Assembly: GCF_022698165.1 (NCBI RefSeq)
Contig: NZ_JALDAY010000002.1
Coordinates: 620,001-684,000 of the forward strand
DNA: 64,000 nt
Direction: 5' to 3'
DNA from: Streptomyces cylindrosporus
GTDB taxonomy: Bacteria > Actinomycetota > Actinomycetes > Streptomycetales > Streptomycetaceae
Below are positions 7,620 to 15,621 of the stretch, piece by piece (position 1 is the stretch's first letter; each line of letters begins with the position of its first letter). The position numbers were made by a program, and so were the translations under genes. Under the pieces are notes generated by a model that was not told the DNA's origin, made no database searches, and saw only the letters and a program-made list of their open reading frames with translations.

Positions 7620-8006
7620 ATGGCCGAAGCCACGAAGACGACGCGCACCGTGACGACCACGGAGGAGCGGTACACCCTCGACCTGTCCGCCCAGGAGTTC
7701 AGCTACCTGAAGGGCGTGATCGGGGACCTGCCGACCGGCGACGGCGACGGAGCCAGCCGCCGTATCTGGAACGCCATGCAGTCGCCGGCCAACGGTGACA
7801 TGTTCGAGCACCAGGGCGTGACGTACGACCTGAAGGCGGAGTACCTGGACGCGTCCGGGGACCGCTGGAAGTTCACGGGTGCGCGGGACACCAGCGGTCA
7901 GCCGCTGATCTCCTGCCTGGTGGAGGACACATCCGAGTACCAGGACTGGTCGCTGTCGCGCTTCGTCGAGACCTACTCGTACGGCTCCGGCATCCGCCGC
8001 CGCTGA
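7620..8006 (+). CDS. phiSA1p31-like phage protein
   Basis: A 128-residue protein whose second half (about 58-120: FEHQGVTYDLKAEYLDASG, then DRWKFTGARDTSGQPLISC) has the pattern G-x-x-YDL-x-x-x-YxDxxGDxWxFxG seen in Streptomyces proteins called phiSA1p31-related. The biochemical role is unknown. The same module ends the next gene, so the two share ancestry. Start ATG after CAGGAGG. Confidence 0.6.
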   Translation: MAEATKTTRTVTTTEERYTLDLSAQEFSYLKGVIGDLPTGDGDGASRRIWNAMQSPANGDMFEHQGVTYDLKAEYLDASGDRWKFTGARDTSGQPLISCLVEDTSEYQDWSLSRFVETYSYGSGIRRR

Positions 8007-8011
8007 CCCAC

Positions 8012-8038
8012 TGCCTGGCCTCCTGACGGGGGTCAGGC
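8012..8038 (+). terminator. TGACGGGGTC hairpin, copy 3
   Basis: Nearly identical to copy 2 and also preceded by CCCACTGCCTGG after a stop codon, so the two intergenic segments are recent duplicates. Confidence 0.5.
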
Positions 8039-8058
8039 TTCTGGCGTGCCCAGACACC

Positions 8059-8090
8059 CAGCCGCCCCAACGTAGGCGCCTGACGAGAGG
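8059..8090 (+). promoter_or_regulatory. AGGCGCCT start-associated element, copy 2
   Basis: CAGCCGCC, spacer, GTAGGCGCCTGACGAGAGG. The last bases are the ribosome binding site of the next gene. It matches the element at 17813 at most positions. Confidence 0.45.
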
Positions 8091-8098
8091 ACACGCAC

Positions 8099-8737
8099 AT
8101 GGCGAAGGTCGAGACATTCACGATCGGCGACACCGTCCGCACCACGCTGACCAGCGTCCCGAAGGGAACGATCGCCTTCGGTCCCTTCAAGGCGACCCAG
8201 AACGGCCCGGAGCGGTACATGGTCCAGCGTGAGGACGGTACGGCGCATTCGGTTGCCACCACGGACATTCGCCCGCACGTCGTCTTCAAGGTCGGCGAGG
8301 AGGCCGAGGAGAAGGCCATGGGCCGCACGGTCGAGATCGTCGCGGGCCCGTTCAAGGGCATCTCCGACCTGGACAACTACGTGATCAAGTACAAGGCGTC
8401 GGGCGCACACGGTTGGATCGGAACGAATGCCCTCCGGAAGAAGCCGACCGCGACGGTCACCTTCGACATGGCCGGCAGGCTCCAGGAATCCGTTCGCCGC
8501 ATGGCCGACGACATGGATCGCGCCGCGCGCCTCTTCGGCGGTAGCTCCTACTCCTACAAGGGCCGGACCTACAGCCTGGACGGCGAGTACGAGGACCGAC
8601 AGGGCGACGTCTGGAAGTTCAACGGCAAGTCCACGACCGACGGTACGCCGCTCATGGACTGCAACCTGTGCTCGCCCTTCCGCAACGTGCCCTTGTCCGA
8701 CGTCCTGACCTCCTACGGCCCCCTCTCCCGCGCGTAG
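8099..8737 (+). CDS. Multidomain phage protein: two SH3-like repeats and a phiSA1p31-like module
   Basis: A 212-residue protein. Residues about 1-60 (GDTVRTTLTSVPKGTIAFGPF) and about 65-115 (GRTVEIVAGPFKGISDLDNY, GWIGTNALRK) look like two KOW/SH3-like beta-barrel units with shared GPFK and related spacing. After a short link, residues about 145-205 (YKGRTYSLDGEYEDRQGDVW, FNG, TPLMDC) repeat the module of the upstream gene. No enzyme motif. Beta-barrel units of this kind often bind nucleic acid or protein. Confidence 0.6.
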   Translation: MAKVETFTIGDTVRTTLTSVPKGTIAFGPFKATQNGPERYMVQREDGTAHSVATTDIRPHVVFKVGEEAEEKAMGRTVEIVAGPFKGISDLDNYVIKYKASGAHGWIGTNALRKKPTATVTFDMAGRLQESVRRMADDMDRAARLFGGSSYSYKGRTYSLDGEYEDRQGDVWKFNGKSTTDGTPLMDCNLCSPFRNVPLSDVLTSYGPLSRA

Positions 8738-8745
8738 CGCGCGCC

Positions 8746-8773
8746 TGGCTCGACTCCTGACGGGGTCGGGCCT
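8746..8773 (+). terminator. TGACGGGGTC hairpin, copy 4
   Basis: GGCTCGAC pairs with GTCGGGCC (one G-U pair) around a loop containing TGACGG. It follows a stop and precedes a CGTTAACG site. Confidence 0.5.
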
Positions 8774-8811
8774 TCGGCCGTGCCCGCATCCGTTAACGAG
8801 AGGAGGCCCGC

Positions 8812-9033
8812 ATGATCCGCGTCATCACCTCCAGCCAGGCGCCCGCCCTGGGTGACCTTCGCGTCATGCAGTCGGGAGACCTGGTCATCGTCGCCAGTGA
8901 CGCGACCGACCGCGAGGACTGGCCCCGCGTCCAGGACGCCCTGAACGTGGCCGCGAACCGTGGCGCTGAGGTCGCCTGGTCCCGCGTCCCGGAAGTTCCC
9001 ACGGTTCCGTTCCCGAAGGAGGTACAGGCGTGA
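8812..9033 (+). CDS. Small phage protein of unknown function
   Basis: A 73-residue protein (MIRVITSSQAPALGDLRV at its start) with alternating strands and a helix (RVQDALNVAANRG), perhaps a small alpha/beta fold. GAGAGGAGG precedes the ATG, and CGTTAACG lies directly before that ribosome binding site. It overlaps the next gene by 4 bases (GTGA). Confidence 0.6.
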   Translation: MIRVITSSQAPALGDLRVMQSGDLVIVASDATDREDWPRVQDALNVAANRGAEVAWSRVPEVPTVPFPKEVQA

Positions 9034-9113
9034 ACGACTTGGGCCTGATCATCATCGTCGCCGTGATCCTCCTGGCGGCCGGCGCCTTCGACAGCAACTC
9101 CGGGGGTGACTGA
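9030..9113 (+). CDS. 27-residue membrane microprotein
   Basis: GTG at 9030 opens a 27-residue frame, LGLIIIVAVILLAAGAFD in the middle, that is almost entirely one membrane segment. It overlaps its neighbours at both ends (GTGA at the start, TGATG at the end) and has GAAGGAGG upstream, so it is very likely translated. Function unknown; the next gene is also a small membrane protein. Confidence 0.6.
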   Translation: MNDLGLIIIVAVILLAAGAFDSNSGGD

Positions 9114-9295
9114 TGGACGCCTGGTCCGTCCTGGTCCGCGTCGCTGCCCTCCTGGCCTTCATCGCTGCCGTGGCCTGGGCCCTCGACCTGTTCCCGTGGC
9201 AGCGACCGCCCCAGGCGCCGGATCCCGCCCGCTGCGTCGGATGCGGGGAGTACGACCAGCCAGGATGCCCGGAAGGGGTGTGCTGCCGTGGCTAA
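9113..9295 (+). CDS. Small membrane protein with cysteine-rich tail
   Basis: A 60-residue protein with one membrane segment (about 5-27, VLVRVAALLAFIAAVAWAL) and a short tail holding five cysteines (CVGCGEYDQPGC and CC), a possible small zinc site. It overlaps its neighbours at both ends. Role unknown. Confidence 0.6.
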   Translation: MDAWSVLVRVAALLAFIAAVAWALDLFPWQRPPQAPDPARCVGCGEYDQPGCPEGVCCRG

Positions 9296-9950
9296 CCCGT
9301 CGAAGGCGCGCGGTACCGCCTGGGAATCGCTCACCCGTGACTTCCTGAACGTGACCCTGGGCCTGTACCGAGACAACTGGAAGGACCTCACCCCCGCCCA
9401 GCGGTTCCTGAACGCCCTGGACTGGCGCAACATCAAACGCCAGACCCAGGAGGGCGCGAAGGACGTCGGGGACCTCCACGCCTGGCCGTTCATCCTGGAG
9501 GCGAAGGACGTCAAGTCTGCCGCCGTCCCGACCTGGCTCCACCAGGCCGATCAGGAGGCCGTTAACGCTGGCTTCCCGTACGGGGTCGTGATCCACAAGG
9601 TTCGGGGGAAGGGGCCGGCGCTCGCTCGCGTGCACATCTCCAGCGAGACCCGCCGCCGCCTGTCCGCTGACGGAGCCTTCCCGATGTGGGCCCTGCCGCT
9701 GGCGGACCTGAACACGCGCTCCGGCTACTGGACGTGGACCCTGGCGGAGTTCACGAAGGTCCTGGCCGCTGTTCGACAGGTGGCGTCCCTGGACGTCGCC
9801 TCATTCGACCAGCCCGCCGCGCGCGTGTTCACGGGCCAGCGGGACGACGAGTGTCCGTGTGTGCTCCGCGCTCCGGCGGACTACGACGGTCCGATGGAGG
9901 ACTGTCCCGTTCACGGTCGTCAGGGGACGTCCTCTCCGGTCCAGGGGTGA
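9288..9950 (+). CDS. PD-(D/E)XK nuclease, Holliday-junction-resolvase-like
   Basis: A 220-residue protein with archaeal Hjc-type resolvase order: ARGTAWE (about 7-13), an Asp in KDVGDL (about 59), then FILEAKD (about 69-75) giving the E-x-K pair, followed by a helix with Gln (WLHQADQEA). It likely resolves branched DNA made by phage replication and recombination. A C-terminal extension has CPC and CPVHG, a possible metal site, and the last residues GTSSPVQG are encoded by GGGGACGTCC repeat copy 6. The GTG start overlaps the upstream gene by 8 bases. Confidence 0.7.
   Translation: MANPSKARGTAWESLTRDFLNVTLGLYRDNWKDLTPAQRFLNALDWRNIKRQTQEGAKDVGDLHAWPFILEAKDVKSAAVPTWLHQADQEAVNAGFPYGVVIHKVRGKGPALARVHISSETRRRLSADGAFPMWALPLADLNTRSGYWTWTLAEFTKVLAAVRQVASLDVASFDQPAARVFTGQRDDECPCVLRAPADYDGPMEDCPVHGRQGTSSPVQG
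9923..9950 (+). promoter_or_regulatory. GGGGACGTCC repeat, copy 6
   Basis: It overlaps the 3' end of the resolvase-like gene and supplies its TGA. It lies 31 bases before the primase-helicase start. Confidence 0.6.
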
Positions 9951-9981
9951 CCGACCCCCGATCGAGAGGAGTCCTCACCCC

Positions 9982-12456
9982 ATGGACGTGAACGCGATCC
10001 TGGACCGATTCCAGGACGTTGACGATCACGCGGACGGTGGGTACATCGCCCTCTGTCCTGGCCACTCGGACAGCCGCCCGTCCCTCCGGATCTGGTTCGG
10101 GGAGGACGGGCGTGTCCGTATGACGTGCCGCGCCGGTTGCGAAACGGGCGACGTGATCCGCGAAGCGGGTCTTCGCTGGGCCGACATGTTCGGCGCAACG
10201 GGGGCCGCCCGGACCGTGTCGTCCGTGAAGCCGGAGACGGTGGGTACGGCGGAGGTCGCGGGCCTGCGCGTGTACCTGGACGCTGCGGAGCGCTCGTACG
10301 CCGACTCCCCCGCCGAGTCGTACGCGGTCCGCCGCTTCGGCCTCCACGACGCGGAGCGTCTGGGCCTGGGCTACGACGACGGCTCCCTTCCGGGCCTGCG
10401 CTACGAGGACGCGGAGGGGCGGACCAGGAACTACCGCTCCACCGGCTTCCGCCGCTTCCCCCGCCTGATCGTCCCCCTGGTCGGCTTCGACGGCATCGCC
10501 CGTGGCCTCCAGGGCCGCGACGTGTCCGGCGACTGTCCGGCGCGATGGATGTCCTTGACCAACCCGGAGGCTCTCCGCTGGGCGTCGTACGGGGTCCTCC
10601 TCGCCGACCGCGAGACAGCCACGTTCATCGTGACCGAAGGCCCCGGGGACGGTCTGACCGCCGTCGCGGCAGGCTTCAACGCGGTCATCATCCGGGGCGC
10701 CTCCCTCGTGAACTCCCCGGAGCTGGTGGCGGAGCTGGCCGCAGGCCTTCGCGGTAAGCGCGTGGTCCTGGCGGGCGACAACGACACGGCTGGCAACGGC
10801 TTCACCCAGCGCCTGGCCGACGGACTGGCCTCACATGGCGTCCCGACGCAGTCCCTCACGATCCCGTACGAGGGCGACGACCTGACCGACTGGAGGGCCC
10901 GCAACGTGGCCGACTTCCCCGCCGCCCTGGAGGCTGCCGTTAACGGCTCCGCTCCCGTGGCTGCCCAGCCGCTGGGCCTGACCGACGTGGACACGGGCGC
11001 CCTCGTCCCGGACGCGGACCAGGTCGAGAAGATCACGGAGCTGTACTACGAAGCGCTGCGGAGCTACGGCGCGAGCGACGTCCTGAACGCCTACCTCCTG
11101 GTCTCCTTCGCTGACGGAGCGATCAAGTACGCGCCTGGTCTCGGCTTCTTCACCTGGTCGGGCCGCGTCTGGGAGCGGTCAGACACGAAGGTCCGGCAGA
11201 CGGTTCACTTCATCGGCCGCGCGCTGATGGCTGCCGCGAAGGAGAAGACGGACAACAAGGCCCCCGACGCGAAGGAGGACCCGGGCGAGGGCCTGCGCAA
11301 GGCCGCGAAGGGCTTCACGACCCGCCGCCGGATTGACGACCTCCTGGCGGAGCTTCAGTCGGTGCCTGCCGTTCACGTGCTGCCCACGGACTTCGACAAC
11401 CAGCCGGACCTCCTGTCCTTCCGCAACGGAACGGTCGACCTCCGCACGGGCACGATTCGCGAGCACCGTAAGGAGGACCTCCTGACCTACTGCCTGGACC
11501 TCGACTACCGTCCGGAGGCCGCCTGTCCGCGCTGGGAGTCCTTCCTGGAGGAGGTCTTCCCCGGCATGCCCGACATGCCCTCGTACCTGCGGCGGCTGAT
11601 CGGCTACGGGGCGACCGGCCACACGGCCGAGCAGTGCTTCGGGGTCCTCTGGGGCAAGGGCGCCAACGGCAAGTCCGTGATGACGGACACCCTGACCTCC
11701 GTCTTCCGTCCGATCACGGAGACGACCCCGTTCAGCACGTTCGAGGAGAAGTCGTCCGGCGGCATCCCGAACGACATCGCGGCCCTTCGCGGGGCCCGCT
11801 ACGTCATGGCCAGCGAGGGCGAGTCCGGCAAGCCCATGTCGGAGGCCGTCCTGAAGCGCGTGACCGGCAAGGACGAGATCTCCGCGCGCTTCCTGCGCCA
11901 GGAGTTCTTCACCTTCAAGCCGACCTTCCTTCTCCTCCTCGCGACGAACTTCAAGCCGAAGTTTCGCGGCCAGGACGAGGGCCTGTGGCGACGCGTCAAG
12001 CTCCTGCCGTTCACCCGGTTCTTCGCGCCGGAGGAGCGGGACCCGCACCTGGACCGCAAGCTTCTGGCGGAGGCTGAGGGCATCGCCGCATGGGCCGTCC
12101 GGGGCGCTGGCGAGTGGTACCGGTCGGGCCTCCAGGACCCGGAGCTGATCGTTAACGCTACGAGGGACTACCGCCGCACCAGCGACGCCCTCGCCGGTTT
12201 CTTCCCCGGGGTCCTGGAGGAGTACGACGGAGCGGAGCTGACCGCCGGCCAGGCATACCAGGCGTACTCGCACTGGTGTGAGGCGGAGGGCCTTCCGACC
12301 CGCGAGCGCTGGACCCGCCGCACCTTCCTGGACGCCATGGAAGAGCGCCAGGTGGGACGTGTGACCACGGTGAAGGGCGTCACCCTGATCGGGGTGCGCA
12401 TCGCCGCTGACCACGCTGACGTCCCCGACGGTCCCGGCATCTTCAGCGACGAGTGA
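9982..12456 (+). CDS. Phage primase-helicase (zinc finger, TOPRIM, SF3/D5-like helicase)
   Basis: An 824-residue replication protein. The N-terminus has a CHC2-like zinc motif (CPGHSD about 25, CRAGC about 49-53). TOPRIM motifs follow: FIVTEGPGDGL (about 215) and VVLAGDND (about 255). After a D5_N-like region (LTYCLDLDYRPEAACPRWESF) comes the SF3 ATPase: Walker A LWGKGANGKS (about 556), Walker B and B' around YVMASEGESGKP (about 602), and sensor LLLLATNFKPKF (about 650). It should prime and unwind phage DNA. The ATG at 9982 is chosen for GAGAGGAG upstream; the frame is open earlier but without a ribosome binding site. Confidence 0.92.
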   Translation: MDVNAILDRFQDVDDHADGGYIALCPGHSDSRPSLRIWFGEDGRVRMTCRAGCETGDVIREAGLRWADMFGATGAARTVSSVKPETVGTAEVAGLRVYLDAAERSYADSPAESYAVRRFGLHDAERLGLGYDDGSLPGLRYEDAEGRTRNYRSTGFRRFPRLIVPLVGFDGIARGLQGRDVSGDCPARWMSLTNPEALRWASYGVLLADRETATFIVTEGPGDGLTAVAAGFNAVIIRGASLVNSPELVAELAAGLRGKRVVLAGDNDTAGNGFTQRLADGLASHGVPTQSLTIPYEGDDLTDWRARNVADFPAALEAAVNGSAPVAAQPLGLTDVDTGALVPDADQVEKITELYYEALRSYGASDVLNAYLLVSFADGAIKYAPGLGFFTWSGRVWERSDTKVRQTVHFIGRALMAAAKEKTDNKAPDAKEDPGEGLRKAAKGFTTRRRIDDLLAELQSVPAVHVLPTDFDNQPDLLSFRNGTVDLRTGTIREHRKEDLLTYCLDLDYRPEAACPRWESFLEEVFPGMPDMPSYLRRLIGYGATGHTAEQCFGVLWGKGANGKSVMTDTLTSVFRPITETTPFSTFEEKSSGGIPNDIAALRGARYVMASEGESGKPMSEAVLKRVTGKDEISARFLRQEFFTFKPTFLLLLATNFKPKFRGQDEGLWRRVKLLPFTRFFAPEERDPHLDRKLLAEAEGIAAWAVRGAGEWYRSGLQDPELIVNATRDYRRTSDALAGFFPGVLEEYDGAELTAGQAYQAYSHWCEAEGLPTRERWTRRTFLDAMEERQVGRVTTVKGVTLIGVRIAADHADVPDGPGIFSDE

Positions 12457-12460
12457 CCCG

Positions 12461-12488
12461 GGGGACGTCCTCTCCGGATCGGTAGTGA
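12461..12488 (+). promoter_or_regulatory. GGGGACGTCC repeat, copy 7
   Basis: A near-exact copy between primase-helicase and methyltransferase. A TGACGGGGTC hairpin follows it within the presumed leader. Confidence 0.6.
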
Positions 12489-12501
12489 ACAGCCTGGGTC
12501 C

Positions 12502-12522
12502 GGCCCTTGACGGGGTCGGGCC
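12502..12522 (+). terminator. TGACGGGGTC hairpin, copy 5
   Basis: GGCCC and GAC pair with GTC and GGGCC, the same structure as copy 1. Here it lies downstream of a GGGGACGTCC repeat, so if the repeat is a promoter this hairpin is in the leader RNA. Confidence 0.45.
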
Positions 12523-12564
12523 CTGGTCCGTGCCAACACACATCAATCCGAAGGACGGGCCAAC

Positions 12565-13065
12565 GTGTCCATTCTCGAACTGTGCGCAGGGTACGGAGGG
12601 CTGGGCGTCGCCGTTGAGGCACTGACCGGGGACAAGGTGACCGTGGTGGCGGAGGTTCATCCCGCTGCCTGCCAGGTCATGGCCACGAGGTTCCCCGACG
12701 CTCCGAACATCGGGGACGTCAGGTACCAGACGTGGCGACCGCTGGTCGGCCAGGTCGACATCATCACGGCGGGATTCCCCTGCCAGGACATCAGCAACGC
12801 AGGCCGCCGAGAGGGGATCAAGGGTGAGCGCTCCAGCGTCTGGTTCAACGTCGCCGAAGCAATACGGGTCATTCGACCCCGATACGCGTTCCTGGAGAAC
12901 GTCTCAGCTATCCGAAATCGGGGCCTCGACGAAGTCGTCACATCGCTTCACGAGATCGGGTATGACGCGAAGTGGACGACTGTACGAGCTTCCGACGTCG
13001 GGGCTCCGCACCATCGGGACCGCTGGTTCTGCGTTGCCGTGCCTTCCCAGTCCGACGGTGTCTGA
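12565..13065 (+). CDS. C5-cytosine DNA methyltransferase, N-terminal part (split gene)
   Basis: A 166-residue frame with the SAM-binding and catalytic motifs of Dcm-type enzymes: motif I LELCAGYGGLG (about 4-14), motif IV GFPCQDISNAG with catalytic Cys (about 71-81), motif VI ENVSAI (about 113), and motif VIII HHRDRWF (about 150-156). It stops at TGA 13063-13065, before the target-recognition region and motifs IX and X. Those continue in the +1 frame (next entry). Alone it lacks the parts that bind target DNA. The phage would use such an enzyme against host restriction. Confidence 0.75.
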   Translation: MSILELCAGYGGLGVAVEALTGDKVTVVAEVHPAACQVMATRFPDAPNIGDVRYQTWRPLVGQVDIITAGFPCQDISNAGRREGIKGERSSVWFNVAEAIRVIRPRYAFLENVSAIRNRGLDEVVTSLHEIGYDAKWTTVRASDVGAPHHRDRWFCVAVPSQSDGV

Positions 13066-13597
13066 CGGCTACCGGGGACCGGACTACGCGAAGCGGGACC
13101 GCCCGAACTCCGGCGGTGACGACCTGGTGACGGCGGTCGCCCGCCTCTTCCCCCGGGACAGGGCGGAGAAGCTCTTCAAGACGCCGACGGCCAACCTGGG
13201 GTCCAACGGTTCGGCCCAGCACCCGGACAAGCGGAAGGCTGGCGGTCACGGCCCGACGCTGGAGGACGAGGTCTGTTTCCTCCTGAACGTCGACCCCGAA
13301 GCGGAGCATCCGGACGACGGTCCGCACTCCCCCGCTGAGTGGTGGGGCCAGTTCGCCCAGGCCGTGTACCGCTGGGAAGTCCTCATGGGGACTGCGGCTC
13401 CCGTTCCGATCGTCCGTGGACCGCGAGGCGGGATCAAGCTGTCCCCCAAGTTCGCGGAGTGGCTCATGGGCATGCCGGACGGCTGGGTGACCGACGTTCC
13501 GGGCCTGGACCACAAGGAACAGCTGGGCCGCATCGGTAACGGCGTGGTCCCCCAACAGGCCTACGAAGCCTTCCGGTTCCTCCTCCAAGACGCATGA
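12824..13597 (+). pseudogene. C5-cytosine DNA methyltransferase, C-terminal part in the +1 frame
   Basis: From about 13040 onward this frame reads PSPTVSDGYRGPDYAK, then PTANLGSNGSAQHPDKR, and ends with motif IX-like IKLSPKFAEWLMGMPDGW and motif X-like QLGRIGNGVVPQQAYEAF, the normal end of a Dcm-type enzyme. The upstream part of the open frame (12824 to about 13035) only shadows the N-terminal gene. An in-frame TTG at 13034 lacks a ribosome binding site. Rejoining the two parts needs one base skipped near GTGCCTTCCC. It may be a true mutation, a sequencing indel or programmed +1 frameshifting. Confidence 0.6.
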
Positions 13598-13599
13598 CA

Positions 13600-13633
13600 G
13601 AAGGCCTGGCTTCCTGACGGGAGTCAGGCCTTC
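13600..13633 (+). terminator. Hairpin after methyltransferase (TGACGGGAGTC type)
   Basis: GAAGGCCTG pairs perfectly with CAGGCCTTC, and the loop can form the family CCTGAC-type inner stem. It ends the methyltransferase unit. Confidence 0.6.
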
Positions 13634-13667
13634 CCCCTGTCCGCATCGTCAACGGAGAGGGGACGGC

Positions 13668-15524
13668 ATGCGCCACTTCAGCGGAGTGCTGAACGGGCAG
13701 CCCTGGGACGGCCTTGTTGTGGAGCGCCCGGAGGACCTGGGCCCGTTCCGGCGCTGGGTCGCGGACCAGGCCCAGAGCGGGACCCCGGTAGCCGCCGACA
13801 CGGAGACGTGCGGCCTGAAGATCTACGCCTGGGGGCCTGGCTTCCTGCGCCTGGCTCAGTTCGGTACGGAGACGGAGGCCTGGGCGATCCCGATCGAACA
13901 CGGCCCGGAGTTCGTGGAGGCCGCCGCCTGGGCTCTCCGCATCCTGCCCGACCTGACCGGTCACAACTGGGCAGGCTTCGACGCCCTGGTCAGTGACGAA
14001 CACCTGGGCGTCCCCCTGGAAGAGACCTGCGCGAAGGTCACGGACACCCAGATCCTCGCCAAGCTGGTCGACCCCCGACAGCAGATGGAAGGAGGGATTG
14101 GCTCCAGCCTGAAGCCCCTGTCCGCCCACTACATCGACTCCGCCGCCCCGGACACCCAGGACGGCCTGAAGTCCGTCTTCAAGGCCTTGAAACTCCGCAT
14201 CGCCGAAGGCTTCGCGAAGATCCCGCTGGACCATCCGACGTACCTGGAATACGGCCTCCTGGACGTCATCCTGACCAGCCGCCTTCGCCCCCGCCTGGAG
14301 CGGACGCTGGAGAAGCTGGGCGTCCCGAAGCGCCTGGCCGTTTACGAGCACCGCGTAGCGCGCATCTGCGCTCAGATGGTCCGGGCCGGAATGGTCCTGG
14401 ACGAGGAGTACACGCTGGGCCTCCAGTCCGACCTGTCGTACGACGCGGAGCGCTTCGCCGAAGTGGCCGCCGGCTACGGCGTGGACTCCGTGAACTCAGG
14501 CCGCCAGGTGGCCGCCGCCCTCATGGGCATGGGCGAGACCCTGACGGAGAAGACGGCCTCCGGGGCCTGGAAGGTCGACAAGGCCGTACTGATGGCTCTG
14601 GCTGACCTCGACCGAGATTGGAAGCCGATCCACTCGCGCACCGCCAACCCCCTTGCTGAAGCGGTCCTCCGCTCGAAGCGTGCGGGCAAGTGGCGCTCCG
14701 CGTACGCGGACAACTTCCTGGACAACGTGGACGCTGGGGGCCGGATCCACCCCAACGTTCAGTCCATGCAAGCGCGGACCTTCCGCATGTCCGTGACCAA
14801 TCCCGCCGTCCAGACGCTCCCCTCGTCGGACAAGATGATCCGCCGCGCTCTCCTCGCTGACGAGGGTCACGTGATGATCTCGACCGACTTCCAGGCCGTG
14901 GAACTCCGCGTCCTGGCCGCCCTGGCGGACGTCAAGCGCATGAAGCTGGCGATCGCCAACGGCGAGGACCTGCACTCCTTCACCGCCCGCCTGGTCTTCG
15001 GCGAGGGGTTCACGGAGAAGGACCGCAAGGTCTCGAAGGGGATCGCCTTCGGCAAGGTCTACGGAGGCGGAGCCAGCACAGTCAGCCGCCAGACCGGCGC
15101 CCCGATCGACGCTGTCCAGCGAGCCATGGTCAAGTACGACCAGGTGTACCCGGAGGTCGGTCGCGCCGCGAAGGACTGGCGGATTGAGGCCTTCAACAAC
15201 CGCATGGTCGGGATCTCGATCACTGGTCACCGCCTGCCGCTGGACCGCGACCGCTCCTACGCGATCACGAACTACCTGGTCCAGTCGACAGCCCGTGACT
15301 GCCTGGGCCAGGCCCTGATCCACATGGACGAAGCCGGCCTGGTTCCCTTCCTGCGCCTGCCGATCCATGACGAGGTCCTGGCCAGCGTCCCGAAGGGGGA
15401 TGCCGAGGAGGTCGGACGCGCGATCGCCCGCTGTATGACCTTCGACCTGAAGGGCGTCCAGATCGAGGCAACGCCCGACATCGGGAAGCGGTCCTGGGGC
15501 TCGCTGTACGGCGCTGACTACTAG
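13668..15524 (+). CDS. Family A DNA polymerase with 3'-5' exonuclease
   Basis: A 618-residue T7/PolI-type polymerase. Exonuclease motifs: Exo I VAADTETCGL (about 43-52), Exo II HNWAGFDAL (about 99-107), Exo III YLEYGLLDV (about 191-199). Polymerase motifs: A STDFQAVELRVLAAL (about 405-419), B KVSKGIAFGKVYGG (about 452-465), C LPIHDEVL (about 565-572). It lacks a 5'-3' exonuclease domain. It should replicate the phage genome with the primase-helicase upstream. The ATG follows GGAGAGGGG. A long terminator hairpin follows the stop. Confidence 0.95.
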   Translation: MRHFSGVLNGQPWDGLVVERPEDLGPFRRWVADQAQSGTPVAADTETCGLKIYAWGPGFLRLAQFGTETEAWAIPIEHGPEFVEAAAWALRILPDLTGHNWAGFDALVSDEHLGVPLEETCAKVTDTQILAKLVDPRQQMEGGIGSSLKPLSAHYIDSAAPDTQDGLKSVFKALKLRIAEGFAKIPLDHPTYLEYGLLDVILTSRLRPRLERTLEKLGVPKRLAVYEHRVARICAQMVRAGMVLDEEYTLGLQSDLSYDAERFAEVAAGYGVDSVNSGRQVAAALMGMGETLTEKTASGAWKVDKAVLMALADLDRDWKPIHSRTANPLAEAVLRSKRAGKWRSAYADNFLDNVDAGGRIHPNVQSMQARTFRMSVTNPAVQTLPSSDKMIRRALLADEGHVMISTDFQAVELRVLAALADVKRMKLAIANGEDLHSFTARLVFGEGFTEKDRKVSKGIAFGKVYGGGASTVSRQTGAPIDAVQRAMVKYDQVYPEVGRAAKDWRIEAFNNRMVGISITGHRLPLDRDRSYAITNYLVQSTARDCLGQALIHMDEAGLVPFLRLPIHDEVLASVPKGDAEEVGRAIARCMTFDLKGVQIEATPDIGKRSWGSLYGADY

Positions 15525-15538
15525 CCGACTCAAGATCT

Positions 15539-15579
15539 GGGCCCTGTACGGATCGTCTTCCGCTTCCGTTCAGGGCCTT
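15539..15579 (+). terminator. Terminator hairpin after DNA polymerase
   Basis: GGCCCTGTACGG pairs with CCGTTCAGGGCC (one mismatch) and is followed by TTG. It ends the replication block. Confidence 0.65.
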
Positions 15580-15592
15580 GATCGAATCGTTA

Positions 15593-15621
15593 CTTAGCCT
15601 CCTCAATTGAGTCGGCTGACG
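15593..15621 (+). promoter_or_regulatory. CTCAATTGAG operator-like site 1
   Basis: CTCAATTGAG at 15602-15611 followed by TCGGCTGACGTTCAC aligns with the two operator-promoters at 15762 and 17773. Its -35 (CTTAGC) and -10 (CTGACG) are poor, so it may bind the regulator without being a good promoter. It opens a gene-free stretch of about 415 bases that holds little else: the polymerase terminator, this site, about 140 bases with no clear feature, and site 2. Confidence 0.5.

Noticed and set aside
11179..12660. A long minus-strand open frame opposite the primase-helicase
   Set aside because: All phage genes point right, and the frame has no motifs or ribosome binding site.
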